Positions 36,661 through 46,752 of a stretch of DNA of 64,000 bases are shown piece by piece. Positions within the stretch are counted from its first letter, which is position 1. The number at the start of each line of letters is the position of its first letter. Location of the stretch: NCBI RefSeq assembly GCF_000471905.2, contig NW_006500347.1, positions 2,431,936 to 2,495,935 on the forward strand, given 5' to 3'. The translations under genes and the position numbers were made by a program. The stretch is from Amborella trichopoda (lineage: Eukaryota > Streptophyta > Magnoliopsida > Amborellales > Amborellaceae). Below the pieces are notes generated by a model. The model was not told the origin of the DNA. It worked only from the letters and a program-made list of their open reading frames with translations, and did no database searches.

Positions 36661-38463
36661 TAAAAAAATACCCTAATTCTATAGAGGTAGTAGGAGACCT
36701 TCTCACCTTTAAGGAAAGAGAGAGAAAGAGAGCAGAGAGTACAAGGGAATACAAAGGGAGTTGAAAAGAGAGAGAGTTATCCATCTGCAAGCTAAGAGAG
36801 AAAAAGGACAATGAGAGAGAGTCGTCAATCTCCTAAATTTAGTGTGTTTCTATTTTCCACTTAGAATGAGATCAACAAAATCAATCAAAAGGAAGATATT
36901 ATATTCTATCATTATCTAAACATATCATATTTTATATCTTAATTAGTAGTGGAAAAGGTTTGTATATTTCCCCTACAACATAGAAGATCTATGGTTTCCC
37001 TACCATCCAACCGTCCAATATTGATCAAGAGAGCCGCTTACTGTTTGATCTTAGATCCGATGTCTCAAAGTATTTTATTTTTATTTTTTTATATACAAAT
37101 TGTATGCATATGAAATTTGGGGGCACCTATAAAAAATATTAAAAATAATTATTCAATTAAATATAATGACCAAAATACCCCTTGAAACTTTCAGAAGTAT
37201 TTTGTCATTTTATATTATTAAAAATATGATTTTATATTTTTCACTAGTGCGAGTTTAATAGATGATTGGACATACAAAATTTGGTGTTAAAATAGTTTGT
37301 GTAAAAAAATTAAAAATAAAAATAGTATAAGATATGACATTGTGGTTGGGGCATTTTTAGCCCTCCATTCAGAATGGACAGTTAGATAAGGGAAAGTATA
37401 TAAGTTTTTAAGTTGTTGCCCACGTTTCTATTTTCCATTTAAAGTATGATCAACAAAATCAATTAGAGTGAGATCAACAAAATCAATGAAGAAGAAGAGA
37501 GTGACAGAGACAATGAGAGAGAGAGTACGCATAGGGAAGAGAAAGCAACGAGAGAGTAATCGATCTCTTAAAATTAGTGCATATTAAAAAAGAGAATGCA
37601 TGTTAAGAGAGAGAGTGCATATCAACTTTCTATGGTCCAGTTAGAGAGATCTAAAAGAGAGATGCATGTGGAGATGAGAGAGAGATAAACGTGGAGATAG
37701 AAAAATATTTATAGATATTTATAATAAAATATTTAAGTAACTAAATTTCTTTAAATCTTTATCATTCTCTCTCTCTTTTCTAAAATCTCTAACTTCTCTC
37801 TTTTTTTAGTTCTATCTCTTTTCTAAAATATTTAGCCCTCCCTCTTTATTAGTTTTGTCAAATGTCTTATTATTTGGAAGAGTTATATTTTCCTTCTCTT
37901 TCTATTTTTTAAGCAATTTTTTTTAGGTGCCCCCTCCTCCAAACGAGGTACTCTCTTTAATAATAAGGTATGTTCCAACTCTATCGTGTGCTTTTTACAT
38001 TATTGTTTGTCTATTTTCTTTGTTTTTTTCTAATATTGCAGTTTTTACTAGTATTAATAACTTTTGACAATAGCATTAAAAAATAAAAAGCATCTATAAT
38101 TGTATGCATGATTCTAAAATTATTATCATATTAATTTGTTATTTATTTCCTATAATACGATTTGATTATATCTGTTTTAATCTTTTCACTGTAGATTGTA
38201 AATTTTTTATATAAATAACATTGTCTTGATATAAAACTCATCACTAAAAACTAAAATTCTTAAGACTAATTAGATTATGTATTTCTATGCTCATTAATTT
38301 CATTTATGACCAATCGAACTTTTAAAGTAATAAAAACTAATTTACTTTTCACAAAAAATTAATTTACGTGTGTTTTTCATGTCCCTCATAATATTTTTAT
38401 TGAAAAAATTTCAATGAGTTTCTTTTATGAATTTTTTAATTATTTAATCTCCCCTTAAATTTA

Positions 38464-38490
38464 TACGTGCAACGCACATAAATCTACTAA
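38464..38490. mobile_element. Possible Helitron 3' terminus
   Basis: A short hairpin GTGC-AAC-GCAC (38467-38477) is followed nine bases later by CTAA and then T (38487-38491), the hairpin-plus-CTRR form of Helitron 3' ends. A 5' end could lie near 37950 ('tctctttaataataagg'), but the required preceding A is not there, so the full element is not established. Confidence 0.3.
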
Positions 38491-38570
38491 TTAATTTAAA
38501 TTACTAGAGTGGTTCAACCGGTAAAAACCGGTCTGACTAGGCGAGTCCAAAGCTTCTTGGAGCATTGTTT

Positions 38571-38864
38571 CTCTCTCTAAAAGTAAAACTTAAAACGCCG
38601 GTGACGTTTTCCCCCTTCGCGGCTAAATATTTACACTTTTTCATCCATCAGGATTTCATCGCCAAGCTCGTCCGCTCTTAAATTGCTATATTTATTTCTC
38701 TCTCTAAAATTTCTGGTGTTTCTATCTCCAAAATCTCTGGTCTCTCTCCATATATAATCTTTCTCATTCTCCATTAATGACCCACACCCAATTTTCCCTC
38801 AATTTTCAGACTCGAGGAAAGAGATTCTAACAGAGAGGCTCGGCCAAAGCTGGAGGTTTTAGGG
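38571..38864 (+). promoter_or_regulatory. PEX13: Probable PEX13 promoter and 5' leader exon
   Basis: A GC-richer island with CT-rich leader-like sequence (38690-38780), a TGACG motif near 38602 and a TATA-like 'ccatatataatc' near 38750 ends at a good donor, GGG/GTAAGC (38864/38865). No other gene downstream on this strand needs a leader before PEX13. I infer a first non-coding (or start-codon-bearing but unrecognised) exon joined to 49612 by an intron of about 10.7 kb. Transcript data would settle this. Confidence 0.4.
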
Positions 38865-39302
38865 GTAAGCGTCAATTTTTCTTCATCTTCCTCTTGTGAG
38901 TTTTATCTCTGATGAGTGCCCTTCTCTTTCTCTATTTTCCCTTTTGTTCTGTAAACTTTTCCTGGGGTTTGATTAGTCGGGCCTCTGCTCTTTATGGTTT
39001 TTGGTAGGAGGTCCATGTTTGTCATGGTTCACGCCCATGGCATGCTTTTGAAATCCATGGTTAGGGTTTCTATGTTTATCGCGTTATTATTTTTGTTGAA
39101 TTTTGGGGTTTTATGCCCCCACTGGTGTATTTGATTCTCTTATGGTTATCAGGGTTTGACCGATGTTCCAAATTTCTTTGTCTTTTTTTTCGGATTTTGG
39201 GCTTTTCATATGGCTTCAGTCATCTGCCATTTTTTTCAATCAATTTAGCTGTGGTTGCTTGTCTTTGTTGTAATTCTCTATGTGATTGTGAGATCATTAT
39301 CT

Positions 39303-40107
39303 GATACAGGGGAGATTGAAATAAAAAAAATAAAAATAAAACCAAGTTGATAGAATTTACCCTCTCTCAATGCCTGCAAGATAATCCACCTCCAACGGGA
39401 GAATATACCCTCTCTCTGGAGAGAACTCATCCCTTTAAATACAAGAATTGAAGTAACTTAAAACCCTAGAAAAAACCCAAATCACTTCATTGTGTGCTTG
39501 CATCAATCTCCTCTGGTTGGAAAAAACTCGTCCTCGAGTTTTGAAAGGGGTTAAGATGAAATCTACGTCAAACTTGCATCCTTTTTTGCCCTTGTCCTTT
39601 GACACTAGAAATATGAATGGTTGTGAAAATACCTCAAAGAATGGATCAAAATATGAAGGAGGAAGAATTAATGCAAATATCTTGAACTCAACTATCCTTT
39701 CATCATTTTTGGGCTTCTGATTGACATTGTCCTCCTCAAAATCCAATGCCTTGTCTGAGAAAGGATTGTCCACATGATTTTCAACATTAATAGGAAGCTC
39801 TTCGACATAATTGTCCACATAGAGATGAAGTTTGATCTTAGGAATATCATTTTTTATGGGAACACGAGGAAAGTCACCTCCTTACCATCATTGCCTTGAT
39901 CTCTAGTGCCAAGTCTCCACATTCCTTTTATGCTGAAGTTGAACGACCTTCTGCGTGAGCTCTTCTACTTATCAGCTAAAGGAATGAGTTTTTCTACTTT
40001 CTCCACTAGGGCTTGAACTTTTTGAGTCAACAACTACAACTTTAATCTTTCGAGGGATGCCTCCATTGAAGCCATCGGAACCCGCTCTGATACCAATTGA
40101 TGCAAAT
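39303..40107 (-). mobile_element. Small non-autonomous LTR retrotransposon, copy A
   Basis: On the minus strand a primer-binding site complementary to initiator tRNA-Met lies at 40084-40095 (GCTCTGATACCA on +). The start of a gag-like reading frame follows near 40070. The body keeps a 127-codon frame (39435-39818) with NVENHVDNPFSDKALDFEED. The 3' LTR is internally deleted and ends at 39303 in 'caatctccc...'. No protease, integrase or reverse transcriptase is present, so it depends on another element. It lies in PEX13 intron 1. Confidence 0.6.
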
Positions 40108-40327
40108 TAGGGTTGTTTTTTCACAAATTCAGCACCTTAATTCGTAGAGAGGTCTCTAGAGAACAAGCCTGAAAGAGAATAAGAGTAGAGAAAGAAGGAA
40201 AAATCACAAAAACCTAGAGGTCCACCTCGAAAGTTTATTTTGGATTTTTTCATGTACTTTAATTAGGGGTTATATTTTGGGGATTTTTAAGAATTATTTT
40301 AGTTTAGGTTATTAGCGTTTAGTAATT

Positions 40328-40528
40328 GATAAATGATCCTATAGGACCCTCTCCCACCCATGTGAGTAGGACCCCCAAAGGATCACCATTAAAGTTGGCA
40401 CAAATCTCTAGAAAATTCAAATCTCACACCCATGTCATAATTTTTCTAGAGATCTGTACCAACTTTAATGGTGATCCTTTGGGGTCCTACACACATGGGT
40501 GGGGGAAGGTCCAATAGGATCATTACTC
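40328..40528. mobile_element. Mutator-like MITE inside the copy B LTR
   Basis: A 201-bp foldback. The left 'gataaatgatcctatagga' and the reverse complement of the right 'gagtaatgatcctattgga' match, and the complementarity runs almost to the middle. It is flanked by a perfect 9-bp duplication TTAGTAATT (40319-40327 and 40529-40537), the Mutator-like length. The homologous LTR at 41540 lacks it, giving an empty-site comparison within the window. Confidence 0.85.
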
Positions 40529-40891
40529 TTAGTAATTATGGTTATTTTTATTTTAGTTGTTATTTATTATTTTGTCAGGGGTAGAATTAGTCATTTATTT
40601 TAAGTTAATAATGGATGGTTAGGATTTAGTAGGAGCTTTCTAGGGTTTTAAGTTACTTCAATTCTTATATTTAAAGGGAGGAGCTCTCTCCTGGAGAGGG
40701 TGATATGTGAAGAAAGACTTTGTGTCGAGATCTTGTGAAGAGATCATTGGGGGTGGATTCCCTTGTAGACCCTGATTGAGAGGGCATATTCTTTCATTGG
40801 GGGTGGATTCTCTTGCAAACCTTGAGAGAGTGTAAATTCTCTGACCTTTATTTTTTTTTATATTTTTTATTTCAATCTCCCTTGCATCAAT

Positions 40892-40903
40892 TGGTATCAG
40901 AGC
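40892..40903 (+). other. Primer-binding site for initiator tRNA-Met (copy B)
   Basis: TGGTATCAGAGC, two bases after the LTR end 'ttgcatca', is the canonical plant LTR-retrotransposon primer-binding site. The gag-like ATG is 8 bases downstream. Confidence 0.85.
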
Positions 40904-41912
40904 AAGTTACGATGGCTTCCATGGGGGCATCCCTTGAAAGATTAAAGTCGTGGTTGTTGACTCAAAAAGTTCAAGACTTGGTGAAGAAAGTAGAAAAAGT
41001 CATGCCTTTAACTGATAGAGTAGAAGAGCTCATGCAGATGGTCACTCTGCTTTGGTGTGAATGGAATTTGGAGAGAGTAACGTTGGAGATCAAGGCAATG
41101 AATCTGAAGGACGTGACTTTCATCTCGTTCCTATCAAAAACAATTTTCATGAGATAAAGCTCCCTATCCATATTGAAATCATGTGGAAAATCCTATTTCA
41201 GACAAGGCATTGGATTTTGAGGAGGACAATGTCAATTAGAAGCCCATAAATGATGAAAGGATAGTTGAGTTCAAGATATTTGCATCAAATTCCTCCTTCA
41301 TATTTTGATCCATTCTTTGAGGTATTTTTACAACCATTCATATTTTTAGAGTCAAAGGAGAAAGCAAAAAAAGGATGCGGGTTTAATGTAGATCTCATTT
41401 TAACCCTCTTCAAAACTTGAAGACGAGTTTTCTCCAACCAGAGGAGATTGACACAGGCATGGAATGAAGTGATTTGGTTTTTTTCATGTACTTTAATAAG
41501 GGGTTATATTTTGGGGATTTTTAAAAATTATTTTAGTTTAGGTTATTAGGGTTTAGTAATTATGGTTCTTTTTATTTTAGTTGTCATTTATTATTTTGTC
41601 AGGGATGGAGTTAGTCATTTATTTTAAGTTAATAATGGATAGTTAGGATTAAATGGAATGGACGGTTAGGATTTCGTAGAAGCTTTTTAGGATTTTAAGT
41701 TACTTCAATGCTTGTATTTAAAGGGAGGAGCTCTCTCGTGGAGAGGGTGATATGTCAAGAAAGACTTTGTGAAGAGATCATTGGGGGTGGATTCCCTTGC
41801 AGACCCTGAGAGAATGTATATTCTCTCGTTGAGGGTGGATTCCCTTGCAGACCTTGAGAGAGGATAAATTTTCTCACCTTTGTTTTATTTTTATTTTATT
41901 TTATTTTCGGCC

Positions 41913-43050
41913 CCAATGATCTCTTCACAAGATCTCAACATAAAGTCTTTCTTCACATATCATCCTCTCCAAGAGAGAGCTCCTCTCTTTAAATACAAGA
42001 ATTGAAGTAACTTAAAACCCTAGAAAGCTCATACAAAATCCTAACCGTCCATTATTAACTTAAAATACGTGACTAACTCTACCCCTAATAAAATAATAAA
42101 TAACAACTAAAATAAAAAGAACCATAATTACTAAACCTTAATAACCTAAATTAAAACAATTCTTAAAAATCCTCAAAATATAACCCCTAATTAAAGCACA
42201 TGAAAAAACCCAAATCACTTCATTCCATGCCTGCTTCAATCTCCTCTGGTTGGAGAAAACTCGTCATCAAGTTTTGAAGAGGGCTAAGATGAGAACTGCA
42301 TCAAACCCGCATACTTTTATTGCCTTCTCCTTTGACTCTAAAAATATGAATGGTTGTGAAAATACCTCAAAGAATTGATCAAAAATATGAAGGAGGAATT
42401 AATACAAATATCTTGAACTCAACTATCCTTTCATCATTTATAGGCTTCTGATTGACATTGTCCCTCCTAAAAATCCAACGCCTTGTTTGAGATCGGATTT
42501 TCCACATGATTTTCAACATGGATAGGAAGCTTTTCCACATAATTATCCACATGGAGATGAAGCTTGATCTCAGGAATGTCGTTTTTAATAGAAACAAGAT
42601 GAAAGTCACCTCTTTTACCATCATTGCCTTGAACTCCAATGCTACTCTCCAAATTCCATTCACACCGAAGCTGAGTGACCTTTTTCGTGCACTCTTTTAC
42701 TCTATCCACTAAAGGGATGAGTTTTTCTACTTTCTCTTCCTTCACATATCACCCTCTCCAGGAGAGAGCTCCTCCCTTTAAATACAAGAATTGAAGTAAC
42801 TTATAACCTTAGAAAGCTCCTACAAAATCCTAACCGTCTGTTCTATTTAATCTTAACCATTCATTATTAACTTAAAATAAATGACTAACTCTACCCCTGA
42901 CAAAATAATAAATAACAACTAAAATAAAAAGAACCATAATTACTAAACCCTGAAAGCCTAAACTAAAATAATTCTTAAAAATCCCCAAAATATAACCCCT
43001 AATTAAAGTACATGAAAAAACCCAAATAACTTCATTCCATGCCCGCGTCA
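41913..43050 (-). mobile_element. Small non-autonomous LTR retrotransposon, copy C
   Basis: It is in minus orientation. The 3' LTR (41913-42215) is fused head-on to the cut 3' LTR of copy B. The internal region (42216-42744) contains a frame with HVDNYVEKLPIHVENHVEN. The primer-binding site and gag start are deleted, and the 5' LTR (42745-43040) follows directly. A few bases of internal sequence after 43030 hint at a further truncated copy. Confidence 0.6.
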
Positions 43051-45957
43051 TTATCACTTCCTAGCTTTTTCTCGATTTTTGAACATCTTAGCATATACCA
43101 CGGAAAATATATAACATACCATGTTTATTTCATTTACTGCTCCTGGTGTAGATTTTCCTATGGTTTTTTTTTTCAATTTGCGGGTTTCTATCTTTGGTCT
43201 ACTTGCTGAGCTCATTTGATATATATTTTGCTATCTGTTCATTTTGCATTTACACTGCTCAATTTTTTTGCTTCATATTTAGTTTGTGTTTTATAGAACC
43301 ATTTTAGTGGCAACACAATCATTTTGGGCCGCACTATCGTTTTAATATTGCAGTTACTCTGTGTGCACTGTATTTGTGAGTATTTATAATTTATAGGCTT
43401 TACTTGGGTAAGTCTTCACTCATTTGAGTTCTGATGAATTCTTGTTTAACTTGAGCCCCATTCTCTGTGATCTTTAATGGCCACACATAACACTTCACCG
43501 CATCGACTCTTTCACTGAGATCAAATGGCCATAACTCTCTGATTCGGAGTCTTCCTCTTTACATTAGGGGGGAACTATTGGTTTTGATCCATGTGGAAAT
43601 CCATAGAGGAGGTTGGAACCTCTTTGATGCACTTCTATAATTGTGAATCCCTGGAAAGCAGGACTCTGTAACACCTAGTGATCTCCTTGATTATATCTTG
43701 CAAGCCCTTTCGCCCTAGGTATCTCCTCTGAAAAGTATCATTGTTCATTTACTCCAATATTGTTGCTAATATTTTAATAGATTCCTTGCTAACTGGAACT
43801 TAACAACACTAACTCTGCAGTGATGTCCTTCACTGTGATGTGCATGTCAATTCAAGAGCCTTTCTGGACAAAGTTCAAAAGAAAAAAATGGTCCAGACTC
43901 ATGCCCCACTTGAAATATTCATAATTTTCAAAGCCCAACAATAAAAGAGATTCCTTTCTAACTTCTCTTTATCCCACTCCTCGCCTACAGTTGAGTAGGG
44001 AAAGAATCATGCGTCATTCATGTGAATATCGAAGGGGTTAAACATAAAAAGTCCAAATAAAATTGCAGAAGGTAAAGATATGATAAACTGATTTCTCGAT
44101 TCAAACGAGTACTTGCCAAAGTGTAGCTTACATTTTTAAGGTCATTCAAAGTCAGCAGTTTGTCCTTATTGGAAATTGAGCAAAAGAGAGTAGTCCTACG
44201 GTGCCTTTTCACACCACTGCATGTTCACTGGAAAGTCATTTCCCTCCATCAAAACACTGCAAATACATAGTTATGGAGAAATGAAATGCAACTGGTTATC
44301 ACAAGTATTGAAATGCATTAAGAGTTTCTACAAGAGGCAAACTTATGCAATTATCATAATCAAGTTTGTTGCTTTATGTACATGGCATTAATTGAGATGT
44401 ATGCACTTATACCATTATTGCCGCCGAGGATATATGGACAAAAATAACTTGTGAACAATGTAACAATTTCTTGTGGAGAATTTGGACGAGTGAATGAGTC
44501 CACCCTCAGATAGATGTGGGGGAGCAGCTTCTCCTCAGTTATGGTGGTAAGACACATCAGACTAATAGATGTTCATGACTTCTTCCATAAGTTCAGCCAT
44601 TGCCTGAGAGAAATCAATATCCTGAGAGCCTTCCTGATGGTTTTTCCACCACTTATAAAAATAACTATGGGTAGCTGGCCCTAATCCACTTCCTCAGTCC
44701 TTCACTAAAACTATTCACGAAAGTGTAGGAAATGATAGTCCATGTAATTCTATCCTTCTTCTTTTTTTATCAGTTTAGATTAATGCCCTTATATGTTTTT
44801 GGCCCTGTAAGTCTCATAGGCCATGGAAGAGAAGTATAAATTTATCAAAATCCAAGAATTTTCTGTTGTAAATATGGTGAGTTCTTGTTTGCTTGGTGAG
44901 GCTCATTGGATTATAGGATTTTTGGAGGTTTGCTGCGTCGCCTGAATGGTGTTGCCCCAGTAAAAGCAGCCTAGTGCTACTCTGGGCATAAGGTCGTAGA
45001 AAGAGCCTCCCACCCTCAGGCACAGCCACAAGCCCAACGAGCCCAGGTATCAGGATTACTTTCTATGTCACTATGTTTTCAGTTTTCTTTCCTGTTCCTC
45101 TTTATGCTCAGGCTTTTGTGAACTCAGGTCTTATATTGATTTTGGTACACTTTGGACTTCTTCTCTGGATAGCTCTTGCCTTGGAGAGTTCTGTTTTCAT
45201 TCCATTTGGTGTTAGGTTTACTGTGGAAAATTATGTGGGCTTTTGTGCTTTTGATTTTATTTGCTTTGGTTTTAGGCTCTCGTATTTGTTCAATTATTTT
45301 TTATATATTTTTGTTTTGTTAGGCTTTTGGGTTCTAAATGTTAAAATTTTGAGTTTCTTTTATGAAGCCTTAGGCACTACCACACTATATATATCTCCCC
45401 CTCAATAATGCTAAGTCAGTTCATTGTGTTTATCTCATGTTTACCTGCTTTTTATTTTGACCAACCATGTTTCAGCCCTTGTTATTCCCCCTTGAGCTTC
45501 AGGTCCCAGGACCTTCGTTGCACACATGCTCATGCCCCACTTCCTGCCTTGGCCTCCCCTTCAGTATAGACATCCGTTCTTTGAGTCTTGCCTCTCCTGC
45601 TCATCTTCTAAGGCTTAAGAGGCAATGCTTATAACAGAGCATTGAACCTTCACCACTAAACACACTTTCCTTAGAATATCCTGCTTGCTCGACTTCACTA
45701 AATATTTACAATGCTTGGGGTCTGCTCATGGTTTTTTAAGTCGAGAAATATCTCCCTCTTTCGTTCATGTTTAAGGATCATCTAGCAATACTTATTACGG
45801 TCCTTCAACTTGGTAGACCACTTCAGATTCTTGGTTACTTTGATGTGGAACTTTCTCCGATATAAATTCCAGGCATGTAATTAAATTTGAAACAAAAAGA
45901 TCCCAAATTTATTTGATTAATTGGACTGATAAACTGTAAAAGGAAATTCCTTGTGAC
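43051..45957. other. PEX13 intron 1, no gene seen
   Basis: Several short frames exist (for example 44814-45029 on - and 45073-45408 on +) but have no recognisable protein and no support. 43450-43760 has a more coding-like composition on the minus strand with stops, perhaps a retroelement scrap I cannot classify. Confidence 0.4.
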
Positions 45958-46752
45958 CAATGTTCAAAAATGTGGTTGCAACCCATAAGCAGTTTGGGGG
46001 CCTGGCGGCCCAGGCAGCCAGGTGCCCACCTACAGGAACAAGGACAGGTTAGGCCCCGAAGGAGTTCTTAGGCCCCCTAGGGAATTCTTAGGGCAGTTTT
46101 AGGGCCCCAAAACCTGTGAAAATAAAAATAAAAAAAAATAATTACCAAGATGGACATTATCAAATTGCAACAAAACTCAAAGTACATAGTATATAAACTG
46201 ATAGAGCAACCATAAAAAGTCAAAGACGGAAAGCATGATCTCTACTACCCACATGTCCTCAATAACTTAATTTAAACTCTAATTCAAATATTGTAATGCA
46301 CTAAGCTTTTCAAAATAAATTCGATATATAGGCCTAAATCAGAAGATATTCACAAAATATTTCTAGTTTTCAACTGCAAATGTGTAAAAATATCACAAAA
46401 GAAGATCACCTAGCTGGTGGTTGCCTAAACTCTTGTACATCGTTTACTTTTAACCTCAATACAACAGTCAACACATAAAAGAATAATAAATCATTACACA
46501 GTATACAAAAAAATACTGGACCCTAATTCAAATAATGTAATGCACTAGCCTTTTCAAACTGAAACCAATATCGGCCAAACAAGTGATCTTTGGTAGCTAA
46601 AAGTCCTCTTATACAGTCGCTCAAAGCTCCACAAAATATCAGGAAGTGTATCTTTTGATTTTTCCTCCCTCGGCCGGCCTGCATTGAGGCACAGAAGCCT
46701 GCTTAGGCGCTTTGGCCTTCCAGTGGCCAGGCGGCCGAATTTTTGAACATTG
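45958..46752. mobile_element. hAT-like non-autonomous element in PEX13 intron 1
   Basis: The left end CAATGTTCAAAAATGTGG and the reverse complement of the right end CAATGTTCAAAAATTCGG match. Subterminal 'ggcggcccaggcagccagg' and 'ccagtggccaggcggccg' are GC-rich. The flanks CTTGTGAC and CTTGTATA agree at 5 of 8 positions, suggesting an old 8-bp duplication. The AT-rich interior has no transposase. Confidence 0.6.

Larger units (their letters stand above)
35160..38570. other. AT-rich intergenic DNA between RH32 and PEX13
   Basis: No gene is seen on either strand. There are GA-rich tracts (36710-36800, 37490-37690) and CT-rich tracts (37740-37860), a decayed family B MITE (36340-36660) and a possible Helitron end at 38464-38490. 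The phrase 'gatcaacaaaatcaat' recurs near 36870, 37450 and 37470. Confidence 0.5.
40230..41912 (+). mobile_element. Small non-autonomous LTR retrotransposon, copy B
   Basis: The 5' LTR runs from about 40230 ('tttggattttttcatgtact') to 40889. Then comes a primer-binding site and a gag-like frame from ATG 40912 (MASMGASLERLK...) that soon loses frame. The 3' LTR runs from about 41470 and is cut at 41912, before its usual 'caatctccc' end. The 5' LTR contains a MITE (40328-40528). The internal region is under 600 bp and has no pol genes, in the TRIM/small-LARD size range. Confidence 0.65.

Noticed and set aside
45073-45408. 111-codon hydrophobic open frame
   Set aside because: T-rich DNA naturally gives Phe/Leu-rich frames; no homology or signal context is apparent.
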